Assembly (NCBI GenBank): GCA_016784545.1
Contig: JADHUM010000034.1
Coordinates: forward strand, 1 to 41,503
DNA: 41,503 nucleotides
From: Candidatus Neomarinimicrobiota bacterium
Lineage (GTDB): Bacteria; Fidelibacterota; UBA8477; JABMPR01
Reading direction: 5' to 3'
In this document: one piece after another, positions 33,392 through 41,503 of the stretch
Position numbering within the stretch: the first letter of the stretch is position 1
Layout: every line of letters begins with the position of its first letter
Program-made: the position numbers and the translations under genes
Notes under the pieces: model-generated
The model's input: only the letters and a program-made list of their open reading frames with translations
Told to the model about the DNA's origin: nothing
Databases searched by the model: none

Positions 33392-34671
33392 CTCAAATAG
33401 ACCATCTTAGCAACACTTGAATTATCGCCAGCCCGAAGCCTTGCGAAATACATCCCCCCAGCAACTTCTCGACCGCTATGATCCATTCCATTCCATCTCA
33501 CTTTGTAGCTGCCTGGAGACTGAGAAATCGAAACCAGTTGATTTACTTCTCGTCCAGATATATCGTAGATAATCAGTGAAACCTCACTGAATTCTGGAAG
33601 GTCGTATTCAATTGATGTGCTTGGGTTGAAGGGGTTTGGATAAGCAGAAATGGCCCGGGTCTCCGGCAGGATTTTTACTTCACGGACACTTACCAGATGG
33701 TCAATATCACCCCAGAGGCTATCACCCAGACGATAACCCCACAAATCCAGACTGCCCCCACCATCCCAGCCACCTGATGTCCGACCAATTCCCCAGGTCC
33801 ATATATCTGTCCCGCCCATTGAGGAGGACTCATATAAAAGGGCTCCATCTGCGGCGGGTACCACGGCAACTATGCCATACTGCTGCCACTCCGTTGGAAG
33901 GGGTCTGAATTCACAGATCAGATGATTATAGTCTCCACCATCCCAATAGATTTTATAAGGGTCATTGTCATAGGTAAGCACAGCAAAGGTATCTGGCGGG
34001 AGTAGCGTATATGGCCACCCACTGACCCGCTCGCGAGCAACTGTATATTCCTTCTGGCCGGCATCCTCATGTACATCAATAATTTCAAGCCGGGTGGCTG
34101 ATAAATCGGGCGAGCCGAAATCCCAGTTCCATATATTACCCACTTGCAGGGGTTGAAAATTGCGCCAGTCCGAACAGGTCTCAGTGAGGTATGGAATCTG
34201 GATATAGGCCATTCCCCCGGTGGGGTCTTCCCCAGATAGCACGACCTGAAAGCCGGACAGTGAGTCCCCGGGAAGATCTACGTAACGAATACCCTCAACC
34301 AATTGAGAGTCCATCATGACGACTCCTGTTATCATTGAATCCAGGCTGGAAAAGCTGGTGGCCTCAAACAGAAAGTTAACGGTGGGATATATCTGCGACC
34401 CATCCGAATACATGAAGGGACCAAATTTATATTCAACCGTATCTTCAATTTGCTGTTGAAAGGTAAAGATCAGTGTATCCAGACCATGGAGAAAGGGGTA
34501 CTGGTTACTAAGATGCTGGGATAGGTGGATATTCCTCACCAGGGTGTCGGCTGGAATGGTATAGATGGATTCAACACCATTTACCTGAAAATCGAAGTCC
34601 TGAGAGTGGAGACTCCCCAGGATTCCCAACAGGATCAATACAGAGATCCCCACACTTCTTTTCTTTTTCAT
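33388..34671 (-). CDS. T9SS-sorted secreted protein
   Basis: A 427-residue protein from ATG 34671 (AAGGGGGGAGCTATG), which starts MKKKRSVGISVLILLGILGS and ends in a signal-peptidase site near LHSQ. The frame also extends 15 codons upstream. No known enzymatic fold was found in the body (YPFLHGLDTLIFTFQQQI, GMAYIQIPYLTETCSDW, QVGNIWNWDFGSP). The last ~80 residues form a T9SS sorting domain (AYPNPFNPSTSIEYDLPEFS ... AKMVYLR), nearly identical to the following two genes. Overlap ATGA with the downstream gene indicates an operon. Confidence 0.8.
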   Translation of the reverse strand: MKKKRSVGISVLILLGILGSLHSQDFDFQVNGVESIYTIPADTLVRNIHLSQHLSNQYPFLHGLDTLIFTFQQQIEDTVEYKFGPFMYSDGSQIYPTVNFLFEATSFSSLDSMITGVVMMDSQLVEGIRYVDLPGDSLSGFQVVLSGEDPTGGMAYIQIPYLTETCSDWRNFQPLQVGNIWNWDFGSPDLSATRLEIIDVHEDAGQKEYTVARERVSGWPYTLLPPDTFAVLTYDNDPYKIYWDGGDYNHLICEFRPLPTEWQQYGIVAVVPAADGALLYESSSMGGTDIWTWGIGRTSGGWDGGGSLDLWGYRLGDSLWGDIDHLVSVREVKILPETRAISAYPNPFNPSTSIEYDLPEFSEVSLIIYDISGREVNQLVSISQSPGSYKVRWNGMDHSGREVAGGMYFARLRAGDNSSVAKMVYLR

Positions 34672-34697
34672 AGCTCCCCCCTTAATGGCCATGAAAC

Positions 34698-35138
34698 TTA
34701 ACATAACCCGGACCAACTTTCACCGCAGTTTTGGCAAACAGGTCGATGCACACACAGCTGTTCACCGCAGTGCTTACAGCGCCATCTTGATCGTTCCCGC
34801 ATCATAAACTTTTCAAGACCCATTCGTTTTATGTTATCAAGATTTTCAAGCATACTCATGTGGTAGTTGTTACGATATCGTTTATCCAGGTTTTTCAAAC
34901 GCGTACAGGGATAGTCATGACAATCAAAACAATATCCCGACTCCGTTTCACTCAACTTTTCGCAATTTCTGATGACACACGTGGAACAGTGTTTGGCTTT
35001 ATTTGTCCCTGCTGTTAAACAACCGGAGCATTTGTTTTTTTCCCGGACATGGGCCATACATATTTCACAGTTCATGCCGCAGGGAGCGATTAGATTTGTA
35101 TCGAGGGGTTGTGATAAATTCATTTTATCAGATCGCAT
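34698..35138 (-). CDS. DUF3795 cysteine-rich protein
   Basis: A 146-residue protein from ATG 35138. A DUF3795-like cysteine pattern runs through the first half (APCGMNCEICMAHVREKNKC, CSGCLTAG, HCSTCVIRNCEK, GYCFDCHDYPC), with a zinc-ribbon-like end (WRCKHCGEQLCVHRPVCQNC). About 15 Cys suggest two or more metal sites, probably zinc. The function of the family is unknown. It lies 27 bp upstream of the T9SS protein gene on the same strand. Confidence 0.8.
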   Translation of the reverse strand: MRSDKMNLSQPLDTNLIAPCGMNCEICMAHVREKNKCSGCLTAGTNKAKHCSTCVIRNCEKLSETESGYCFDCHDYPCTRLKNLDKRYRNNYHMSMLENLDNIKRMGLEKFMMRERSRWRCKHCGEQLCVHRPVCQNCGESWSGLC

Positions 35139-35273
35139 CACTTCTAATGAGGGCTTTCCCTTTATGCTAGATCAAACTCCACAGCTTGGGGGGTATGTTA
35201 ATCATCATTCTTTTACTTCAATCCCAAAAACTCTCTGGGCTTTCTCAGACGAAATGTCAGGTGGTAGTTAATC

Positions 35274-35942
35274 TTATAGAGCTCTTTTGAAGAGGGTGTA
35301 GATGTGAAAGCCGTCTTTGAGGAATTGGGGCAGATCCTTTGGCTTGACCTTCTTGGAGGCGCGGAAGAAGATCAGTCGGTCGCCACCAGCCTCTGTACTG
35401 AGACCAGGACGCTGTTCATAATAATCCAGGATATCATCAGTAAAGCACTCACGAACCACCAGGTCATCAGTGGAGCGCAAAAGGTACTTCTCTGAGAAGA
35501 GAGGATGACTGTCAAAATCAATATCCTGATAGCCAAAGGCCTTGCCAATTTTATGAAACACATTCTGAGGTTTCAGACTAAAGGGCGGGACATCCAACAG
35601 GCTGGACCTGAGGAGAACCACGGTCTGATAGTGGGTGTGCTGGTTTTTACCAGCACCGGTGGTATAGCGATAATCAAACAAAGTGATTTCAATTTCATCG
35701 GCCATACCACTCATGACATTGAAGGCTTTTTTAGAATGTCCATGGGAAAACAGCGGGAAGGCACTCAATGAAGGCAAAAGCTGGGGGTCTGGGAGACGTG
35801 AAAACTCCAATGTCATATCTGCAGCTGCAGTCCTGAGGGCTTCCGTGCGTTTTTTTTCAAAATGCCGGACAAGCATGATGATGAACACCACCAATGCGAT
35901 AATGCCTACTATGATGAGTGTGATTATGATGGGTTCCTTCAT
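35274..35942 (-). CDS. Membrane-anchored conserved hypothetical protein
   Basis: A 222-residue protein with a single N-terminal membrane span (PIIITLIIVGIIALVVFIIMLV) and a cytosolic or periplasmic domain. Recognisable landmarks are FDYRYTTGAGKNQHTHYQTV (central), DDLVVRECFTDDILDYYEQ and GGDRLIFFRASKKVKPKDL. Similar single-span proteins with the FDYRYTTGxGK motif occur in many bacteria, but I know no function. Alone in its transcription unit. Confidence 0.68.
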   Translation of the reverse strand: MKEPIIITLIIVGIIALVVFIIMLVRHFEKKRTEALRTAAADMTLEFSRLPDPQLLPSLSAFPLFSHGHSKKAFNVMSGMADEIEITLFDYRYTTGAGKNQHTHYQTVVLLRSSLLDVPPFSLKPQNVFHKIGKAFGYQDIDFDSHPLFSEKYLLRSTDDLVVRECFTDDILDYYEQRPGLSTEAGGDRLIFFRASKKVKPKDLPQFLKDGFHIYTLFKRAL

Positions 35943-36262
35943 GTGGGTTCCTCCCTGGTAGATTTATGTCCGGCTAAACCCTAAGCAGTCATGGCTAAAT
36001 CTACGAGAGATAAAGCTCGAATCTATCCGTTTTCCAGAAATTCGGAGATTGCCCGGTTTCCAAGAGGTCGGAGATTGCCATGCTCATTCGCTCGCAATGA
36101 CGCAAGGGGCTTGACCCTACATGTCTTCGCGAGAAGGCCGAAGGCCGACGAAGCGATCTCGGGCTACCTGTTCTCCAAGAAGTCGGAGATTGCCGCGCTC
36201 ATTGCATTCGCTCGCAATGACGCAAGGGGCTTGACCCTACATGTCTTCGCGAGGAGGACCCT
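35943..36262. repeat. Dispersed repeat array with a 120-bp direct duplication
   Basis: Noncoding. A 49-base unit (CATTCGCTCGCAATGACGCA, then AGGGGCTTGACCCTACATG, then TCTTCGCGAG) occurs at 36085-36133 and again, identical by eye, at 36205-36253, exactly 120 bp later. Between the two lie AAGGCCGAAGGCC, ACGAAGCGATCTCGG and AGTCGGAGATTGCC, all parts of the dispersed repeat family found in the BMC locus. GAGATTGCC occurs three times. Confidence 0.75.
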
Positions 36263-39200
36263 CTATGGTGTTTTGCGGAGGAGGATTTGTCTCTCATCCG
36301 CCCGGACCGCCTCATTATAATACTTCTTAAAAGCAAGATACTGATCCGGAGGAATCACACTCATCTTGTTCACCACGCGACGTTGGCCAGTAATAACCCC
36401 ATCAGCATATTTGAGGTCCACCTGATACTCTGCCATCTCAGAACTCAAGCTCAGGGTTTCCTCCAAATCCAGAGGCTCAAAACCAGCAGGCAGTATGATG
36501 CCAATTTCTTCCCAGACTGTATCCTGAGATACCCGGTAGAGATAATCATACTCCCGGTCTTCTGTAGATAAGGAGCGACGGGAAACCAGATTGTCTGTCC
36601 AGGGAATTTTTAAGAGTTTCATGCTGCTGGCATCAACCAGATAGTGGGGTACAGAAAAGCTATAGAAGAATTCAAGCTTCTGCCCCACCGTGTGAACATC
36701 TTCAATGCTGAAGGCATTCATAACCAGATTGGGATAATCTTTGGACAGGTCTTCAGCCAATTCGTCGAGACGATCTTTATCACCCATAAAGCGGTATGTA
36801 TTTCTGAAGGACGCACCGGCAGACCCCGATTTTACAGTGTTTCTTTCGATGATAGCTGAATTGTCCTCGCTGAGAGTTACCTTGGAAACGCGTTTGGTCA
36901 GGCGGGGTGAAAAATAGTCCGGCGTAAGATAATGGGGTGCTTTTGTTCCCGGAATAATACTCAATGCAAAGGCATTTCTGTCCCCAGCAGGTACGGAATG
37001 GATGGGATAATTCTGAGCCGTCAAATCCATATACAGCACACCCCCAGCGGTTTCTACGCCGGCAATGGCGTGATTGAACTCGATGGCAGGCAGGATGTCT
37101 TTATTCAAGCCTTCTTTAAAGGTGTTCACCAGCACATAGTGGGCAGGAATCCCGGCTTCCTTCAACATGGAAATACACAGGGTGGCCACATCCTTACAAT
37201 CACCGATTCTCTGAACCAGAACGTCTCTGGCTTTCTGGGGAATCAGACCGGATTGCCTGAAGGACACGCTGCTGTATCTGATGTTTTCAGTAATGTAATT
37301 ATAGATCAACTCGATTTTTTCCATCTCGGTGAGATCTGCTTTTCCCGCCAGCAATTCGGCGACGACTTCTTGAACTTCATAGCTGCTGCGGGTCTTGGTT
37401 TTGGCCAGATCCAGATACCAGTCAACCAGATACTCCCAGTCCGGAATGGTTGAAATAAACAGCATCTTGCCATAATCATCCAGATTCTTGGTGTTGTACT
37501 CAGACTCCACTGCAGGTTGATCATAGAGGACCCATTCATGGAGCATGCCATCTTTGGTCTTGGTGATTTCAGCTTCATCTGGCATAAACTGAGTTTTGGT
37601 TTGAATGGAATATCCCTTGGGAATCAGCAGGGAATATTTGCGCTCTTTCACCGGGAAAAAGAAGTTGAAATGAACCTCTTCCCAGAGATGTTGAGACAGT
37701 CGACCCTGGTTGTAATTCTGAACCCGCCATTTGATGTAGATGTGATCGTTGGGCACCAGCGATTTAAAGACAACCTTGCCATTATTTTCATCAGCCTTGA
37801 TCTCAGTTCCATCGGCTTTCAGAACCACAGCCTTTTCAATAATAAGGACCTCTGAATAGCTGTTGTAGGCCAGGTTATATTCTTTAAAGCGATCAATACC
37901 ATCCATGTTAAATACCTTGAGCAGTACTTCATTTTGAGCTTCAGAAGCACCTTCCTCATAGACCACCCGACGTTTGTTGTCTACCAGATAGACAGCGTCA
38001 TCATTGGGATATTCATCAGCTCCCGGGCTGGCTTTTAGCATGGCATCGATATCTACTGTGGCAAAATTAGCAAAGACGGATTGTTTGCCTTCCAGCTCTC
38101 TCAAATGAGATCTGGCCTCATAATCTGTGGCTGAATAGGTAAGTGCATTTTTATAGGCTTTGATGGCATCAGACTTTTTGCCGGCGCCCTGGTGGATCTC
38201 TGCCTGTGTGGACCAGAAACCAGAGGTGTTAGGGCTAATTTCAAGACCGTGGTTCATGTAATTCAAGGCCTTCTCATAATCCTGAAGCTGCAGAAAGGAA
38301 GTGGCCAGTTTATAGTAAACCCCTGATGCGCTGGGTTCTCTTGCCAGCAATTTATTGAGGGTGGCTTCATAGTTTTCCACATCTGATGACTGGAGATAGA
38401 TGTCGGCGAGCTGGAGATAGGCATCTGTGGTACGTCGCTCAGTCAGGAACTTATTATAGATATCAATAGCGCCATCATACTGCTGAGTGGTTCTCATTGA
38501 AAACACGGCTGAGAGGTAAACCATGCTCCAATCCAGGGGATGCTCTTCATAACCCTGTTTCAAAAATGCCAGAGCTTCTTCAACCTGTCCCCTGGTGAAG
38601 GCCAGGTTCATCTGCATGAGATAGGAGTCTGATGCCTTGGGCCGCAACCCCACATAGCGACGCATGATTTCGGCTGCTTGATCCACATTCTCGGCATCGA
38701 TATAATCAGAATATTTTTGATTGAGAATCATGGGGATCTCTGGGTAGAGGTCATAGATCTTGGCCACGGTTGAGGCCATGTTGTCATACTTCTCACCCCT
38801 CAGATAAGCCTCATAGAGAGAATTGTCGACAATGATGGCCTCAGGCATATAGTCTGCGGCTCTGCGCAGGGTCAGCTCGGCTTTAATGGCTTTATCATTT
38901 CTCAGGTAGCAGTCTGCCAGAAGAAGATAATTTTCAATATGGGTGGGGTTGGCCTCAATCAGGTTCTCAAAATAAACCTCTGCAAAATTACGGATGCTTT
39001 TCAGGGGGGCTCCGGGTTTTGACGGGTATTTTTTAGGTTTGGTCTCATACTGCAGATCGGTGAGAGCGTCACCTCTTTTATCGGTAATGCGGACCAGAAA
39101 ATTGCACTGGGTGATTTCGGAATAGCCACACTTGATGAGAAGTCGATTCCAACCTTTTTGTAATTCTGTTTCAACGATGTAGGTGTCGAGGTCGTTATTT

Positions 39201-40024
39201 CTCTCTTCAAAAACGGAGATAATCTCTTCATCGTTTAGAATGGTTTTCACAGATCCTGAGGTGCCCACACGAACATGCACCACCTGCTTTTCCGGTGAGT
39301 AAACAAATGTATTGCCGTAGTAAATCGCGTCTTTGCTACCAAAATAATGGGTGAGATCAACCCAGTTATCGTGACGGAGGTTGCTAATATGAAACCATTG
39401 GGCGGGTACACCCCTTTTGCCAGTATACTTCTTTTTGAATTTGAACTCCAGCTCCGGTTGAAAGACCTTCTCAAAGCCAGAAGCTGAAATGTTTTCAAAG
39501 GGACCAATAAGTGACCATTGGGTAATGGCCCCCAGCTTGGCATAGTGCTGCGTGGCCACATCGTGATCCCCATACTCTTCCAGATAGCGTCCCATACGGC
39601 TGATGGCTCCGGCTTTCATGATGCCCAGGTCATCTGCGCCTTCCGCCAGCCCGGGAATGAGCTTGGAGAGTCCTCGATCTTCTGCAGGATCGATAACCAG
39701 CAGTCCTCTCTTGGTATAGAAGGATGCAAAGATATAGGGGTTGGGGTCCTCGAGATGGGTTAATGCGGTTTCATAATGATCCCAGGCCTCTTCATTTCTT
39801 TCAGAGAGTTGCAATAAAAAGGACAGTGCCAGATAGGGTCTGGGGTTGGTTTTATCTTTTTTAATGGCCTTTAAAAATGATTTCTCAGCGGCATCAAGAT
39901 TATTGGAGGAAATTTGCTCCCAGCCTGTGTCTACCAGGTTGGTGCTGGCAGGCTTATAGGCTAAGGAGGGTGATCCAAAAATTAACAGCATCAGGCAATT
40001 GGTGAGAATTCGATTTAGTTTCAC
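36263..40024 (-). CDS. TPR/DUF3857/transglutaminase-domain exported protein
   Basis: About 1253 residues from GTG 40024, preceded by AAAGGA. That start gives a proper signal peptide (LNRILTNCLMLLIFGSPSLA); the frame runs 18 codons further to an ATG at 40078. Counting from the GTG: TPR-type helices at about 30-130 and 340-640 with a beta insert between (about 165-320); a DUF3857 domain at about 660-850; a transglutaminase-like domain at about 890-1010 with Cys943 (RIGDCKDVATLC), His985 (FNHAIAG) and Asp1000 (YMDLTAQ) as the triad; and a DUF3858-like C-terminal domain. This architecture is common in FCB bacteria. Its substrate is unknown, but the intact triad suggests an active peptidase or transglutaminase. 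Confidence 0.85.
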   Translation of the reverse strand: MKLNRILTNCLMLLIFGSPSLAYKPASTNLVDTGWEQISSNNLDAAEKSFLKAIKKDKTNPRPYLALSFLLQLSERNEEAWDHYETALTHLEDPNPYIFASFYTKRGLLVIDPAEDRGLSKLIPGLAEGADDLGIMKAGAISRMGRYLEEYGDHDVATQHYAKLGAITQWSLIGPFENISASGFEKVFQPELEFKFKKKYTGKRGVPAQWFHISNLRHDNWVDLTHYFGSKDAIYYGNTFVYSPEKQVVHVRVGTSGSVKTILNDEEIISVFEERNNDLDTYIVETELQKGWNRLLIKCGYSEITQCNFLVRITDKRGDALTDLQYETKPKKYPSKPGAPLKSIRNFAEVYFENLIEANPTHIENYLLLADCYLRNDKAIKAELTLRRAADYMPEAIIVDNSLYEAYLRGEKYDNMASTVAKIYDLYPEIPMILNQKYSDYIDAENVDQAAEIMRRYVGLRPKASDSYLMQMNLAFTRGQVEEALAFLKQGYEEHPLDWSMVYLSAVFSMRTTQQYDGAIDIYNKFLTERRTTDAYLQLADIYLQSSDVENYEATLNKLLAREPSASGVYYKLATSFLQLQDYEKALNYMNHGLEISPNTSGFWSTQAEIHQGAGKKSDAIKAYKNALTYSATDYEARSHLRELEGKQSVFANFATVDIDAMLKASPGADEYPNDDAVYLVDNKRRVVYEEGASEAQNEVLLKVFNMDGIDRFKEYNLAYNSYSEVLIIEKAVVLKADGTEIKADENNGKVVFKSLVPNDHIYIKWRVQNYNQGRLSQHLWEEVHFNFFFPVKERKYSLLIPKGYSIQTKTQFMPDEAEITKTKDGMLHEWVLYDQPAVESEYNTKNLDDYGKMLFISTIPDWEYLVDWYLDLAKTKTRSSYEVQEVVAELLAGKADLTEMEKIELIYNYITENIRYSSVSFRQSGLIPQKARDVLVQRIGDCKDVATLCISMLKEAGIPAHYVLVNTFKEGLNKDILPAIEFNHAIAGVETAGGVLYMDLTAQNYPIHSVPAGDRNAFALSIIPGTKAPHYLTPDYFSPRLTKRVSKVTLSEDNSAIIERNTVKSGSAGASFRNTYRFMGDKDRLDELAEDLSKDYPNLVMNAFSIEDVHTVGQKLEFFYSFSVPHYLVDASSMKLLKIPWTDNLVSRRSLSTEDREYDYLYRVSQDTVWEEIGIILPAGFEPLDLEETLSLSSEMAEYQVDLKYADGVITGQRRVVNKMSVIPPDQYLAFKKYYNEAVRADERQILLRKTP

Positions 40025-40096
40025 AGCTTTTTTTCCTTTAAAAATTGGCCTGGGCTGATCGTCCAGACCGATGCCCATTCTGCTTGTTTCCTTTTA

Positions 40097-40129
40097 CACA
40101 AAACGGGGCTTAAAAAATTGAGCCCCGTT
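40097..40129 (-). terminator. Rho-independent terminator after the SH3 lipoprotein gene
   Basis: On the minus strand AACGGGGCT (40121-40129) pairs perfectly with AGCCCCGTT (40102-40110), followed by TTTGTG. It lies between the SH3 lipoprotein and the TPR/transglutaminase genes, so they are likely separate transcription units. Confidence 0.75.
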
Positions 40130-40175
40130 CTGTATCATTATCGTTTGGTAGATTCTTGTCTTTGAATATCTGTGG

Positions 40176-40868
40176 TTAAGAGCCAGAAGTTTCTTCCACA
40201 ACTTCCGGTTCTGGAGTGGTCAACTCTTGGTGCATCTGTTCCAGATCTTTTATAAAAACAGATTTTGAAAAGGCAGCATTACCAAGAATAAATTCGATCT
40301 TTTCTATTTTTGTGGCTAGCTTTTTTTCAGCCAGGGCTTTTTTAGCCAGGAGGGCAACGGCCACATCTGCGTCTGTTTTGGAAACATTTTTTGCATGGAT
40401 CCAGCCAGCGTTCTGATTTTTCTCTCCCACAACCTCAATCCAGTCACCAGCTACCTTGGTGACGGCCAAAATCTCCATGGGTTCGAAGACATCCTTCGTT
40501 TCTGTTACCAAATCTGGTCGACGATAAATGGATTCTTTTATAACGGATACTGCAGGAAAGGCGTCCGTGGCCAATAGACTATTTGATGCCCAGCCCGTCG
40601 TGCCGTCAGATAGTTTTATATTGAGAAAGGTAATGTTTTTTAACGTGTCAGTTGATGAACCGCCCAACCAGATCACTTTTTCTCCAAGCGCCATATTTGA
40701 TACCACATCTGAATTCAATGTAGGTTCTGATCTCAGGACACCTTCATCCCAGATACATACTGTAGGGATTGCTTTAGGTGGTTCGACTGACACTTCCTTT
40801 TTTTCGCACCCCATAATCAAAATGGCAAAAGCAGCTACCAACAGGATAAGATTTGTTTTCTTAAACAC
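40176..40868 (-). CDS. SH3-domain lipoprotein
   Basis: About 230 residues from GTG 40868, which is preceded at six bases by GGAGG. That start gives a clean lipoprotein signal ending LIMGC (Cys near residue 21); the frame is open upstream to 40946 but that would add a non-signal leader. Two bacterial SH3-like modules follow: one at about 36-105 (VCIWDEGVLRSEPTLNSDVV ... GTTGWASNSLL), another at about 110-170 (SIYRRPDLVTETKDVFE ... GWIHAKNV). Bacterial SH3 domains bind cell-wall peptides. The remainder is Lys/Ala-rich and helical, ending in an acidic tail. Confidence 0.78.
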   Translation of the reverse strand: MFKKTNLILLVAAFAILIMGCEKKEVSVEPPKAIPTVCIWDEGVLRSEPTLNSDVVSNMALGEKVIWLGGSSTDTLKNITFLNIKLSDGTTGWASNSLLATDAFPAVSVIKESIYRRPDLVTETKDVFEPMEILAVTKVAGDWIEVVGEKNQNAGWIHAKNVSKTDADVAVALLAKKALAEKKLATKIEKIEFILGNAAFSKSVFIKDLEQMHQELTTPEPEVVEETSGS

Positions 40869-40946
40869 GACAACCTCCATAATTCTGTTTGAGTTTGAGA
40901 ACAGGGCGCTTGAGGTAACAATTACTTTACAACCAATGTAATTCAC

Positions 40947-41364
40947 CCGATACTTGAAATATTTTTAATCTCTTGCTGATGTAGATATTACTTCCCCGAC
41001 TTATTAAACGTAATGTAAATATATTCGGAGTGACCAAATTTAAAAGGGTTGATAGTTAGAAATTAGCGGTGAGACGTTTTTGAGTTTTTGAGTTGATGAG
41101 TTGAGAGGCGGGGGGTCAGGTCATTGTTAAGGGGTTGAAAAATGCTAGCCGCAGAGAACGCGAAGGGCGCGAAGGCTGGAATAGGGGGTCCGTTATCCCG
41201 GGGTTGGGGATTGCCAGGCTGCGCCCATAATAATACACGGGGCTCGATCCTACATGTCTTCGCGAGAAGGCCAAAGGCCGACGAAGCGATCTCGGACCAT
41301 CCGCTTCACCCAGAGCTTGATCCTACATGTCTTCGCGAGAAGGCCAAAGGCCGACGACGCGATC
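40947..41364. repeat. Gene-free region with dispersed repeats
   Basis: No gene. At 41147-41177 (AGCCGCAGAGAACGCGAAGG) a copy of the 'accgcagagaacgcgaag' repeat occurs. Two copies of the unit TACATGTCTTCGCGAGAAGG CCAAAGGCCGACGA follow at about 41249-41293 and 41319-41364, separated by 70 bp. They are the same family as the array at 36044-36253. The second copy is cut short by the insertion sequence at about 41365 (GCGATC then TGAAGTT in place of GCGATCTCGG). Confidence 0.65.
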
Positions 41365-41503
41365 TGAAGTTGCTACATTTTAGTGGACAGAGCGAGAAGA
41401 CATACATTGTCCGAGGAGGTAGTCAAGATGGTAACAGAAACTATACGCAGGCAATATACTGCTGAGTTCAAACGAGAATCGGTTGAGCTTTTGCTTCGCA
41501 GTG
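41365..41503 (+). mobile_element. Left end of an IS3-family insertion sequence (truncated by window)
   Basis: The IS appears to begin at TGAAGTTGCTACATTTTAGT (41365 on), where the dispersed repeat breaks off. A strong GAGGAGGT ribosome-binding site and the orfA start follow. Only the first 139 bases are inside the window; the terminal inverted repeat on the far side and the target duplication cannot be seen. Confidence 0.6.
41428..41503 (+). CDS. IS3-family transposase OrfA (3' partial)
   Basis: ATG 41428 begins MVTETIRRQYTAEFKRESVE and then LLLRS, running off the window. RRQYTAEFKRESVELLLRS is the characteristic opening of the helix-turn-helix (HTH_Tnp_1) OrfA of IS3/IS911-like elements, which binds the terminal repeats. 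The start is supported by GAGGAGGT with good spacing. OrfB, carrying the DDE catalytic domain, would lie beyond the window. Confidence 0.85.
   Translation, partial: MVTETIRRQYTAEFKRESVELLLRS

Noticed and set aside
36085-36253. Possible CRISPR array
   Set aside because: Only two copies of a 49-base unit with a 71-base interval and no Cas genes; the same unit is dispersed elsewhere.
36263-36300. C-terminal tail of the TPR/transglutaminase protein created by a repeat
   Set aside because: GCGGAGGAGGA resembles CGCGAGGAGGA next to it, but the similarity is too short to be convincing.
35991-36320. 109-codon plus-strand ORF rich in Arg and Ala
   Set aside because: Made of the 120-bp duplicated repeat; the protein repeats itself (FARNDARGLTLHVFARR) only because the DNA does.
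41142-41465. 107-codon plus-strand ORF before the IS
   Set aside because: Translation of the dispersed repeats and the IS end; it overlaps the real orfA start in another frame.

Overview
The window looks like a chromosomal segment of an uncultured bacterium of the FCB superphylum (Marinimicrobia-, Calditrichota- or KSB1-like). The main reason is the set of at least seven large secreted proteins that end in a type IX secretion (T9SS, type A) sorting domain of the YPNPFNP...V.i.IYd..G...GxY...W.G.d..G..v.sGlYfy.l form. Lipoproteins and signal-peptide proteins are abundant. No rRNA, tRNA or CRISPR array was seen.

Layout. 1-4192: two tandem paralogous T9SS surface proteins, the first cut by the window edge. 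4252-9445: an AlkD-like DNA alkylation repair protein, a lipocalin-like lipoprotein, a secreted GH3 beta-glucosidase and an RlmD-type 23S rRNA methyltransferase. 9722-17386: a compact bacterial microcompartment (BMC) locus on the minus strand. 17418-23582: LEA14-like protein, MFS transporter, exported PCMT, two secreted proteins, and a tight four-gene cluster of small proteins (membrane protein, DUF3788, PUA-like, TfoX-C). 23721-34671: cell-surface and T9SS proteins mixed with small membrane proteins and lipoproteins. 34698-40868: DUF3795 protein, membrane-anchored hypothetical, a very large TPR/DUF3857/transglutaminase protein and an SH3 lipoprotein. 40947-41503: dispersed repeats, then the left end of an IS3-family element that runs off the window.

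The centrepiece is the BMC locus. In transcription order it encodes a SorC/DeoR-type regulator, an RpiB-DeoC fusion enzyme, a GxxExxY protein on what looks like an inserted cassette, a BMC-T protein of the stacked/gated type, one BMC-H hexamer, one BMC-P pentamer, an acylating aldehyde dehydrogenase, a PduT-like BMC-T and two more BMC-P pentamers. This matches the 'sugar phosphate utilising' (SPU) class. DeoC would cleave 2-deoxyribose-5-phosphate to glyceraldehyde-3-phosphate and acetaldehyde, and the aldehyde dehydrogenase would convert acetaldehyde to acetyl-CoA inside the shell. No phosphotransacylase, alcohol dehydrogenase or phosphopentomutase is encoded here.

Special features of the locus are: the two enzymes joined in one chain by a linker that carries a probable encapsulation helix, a CxCxxC motif and a stretch resembling a translated dispersed repeat; RpiB active-site substitutions; a His in place of the PduT iron-sulfur Cys; two operator-like palindromes 21 bp apart just downstream of a TTGACA promoter; and repeat or hairpin insertions between shell genes.
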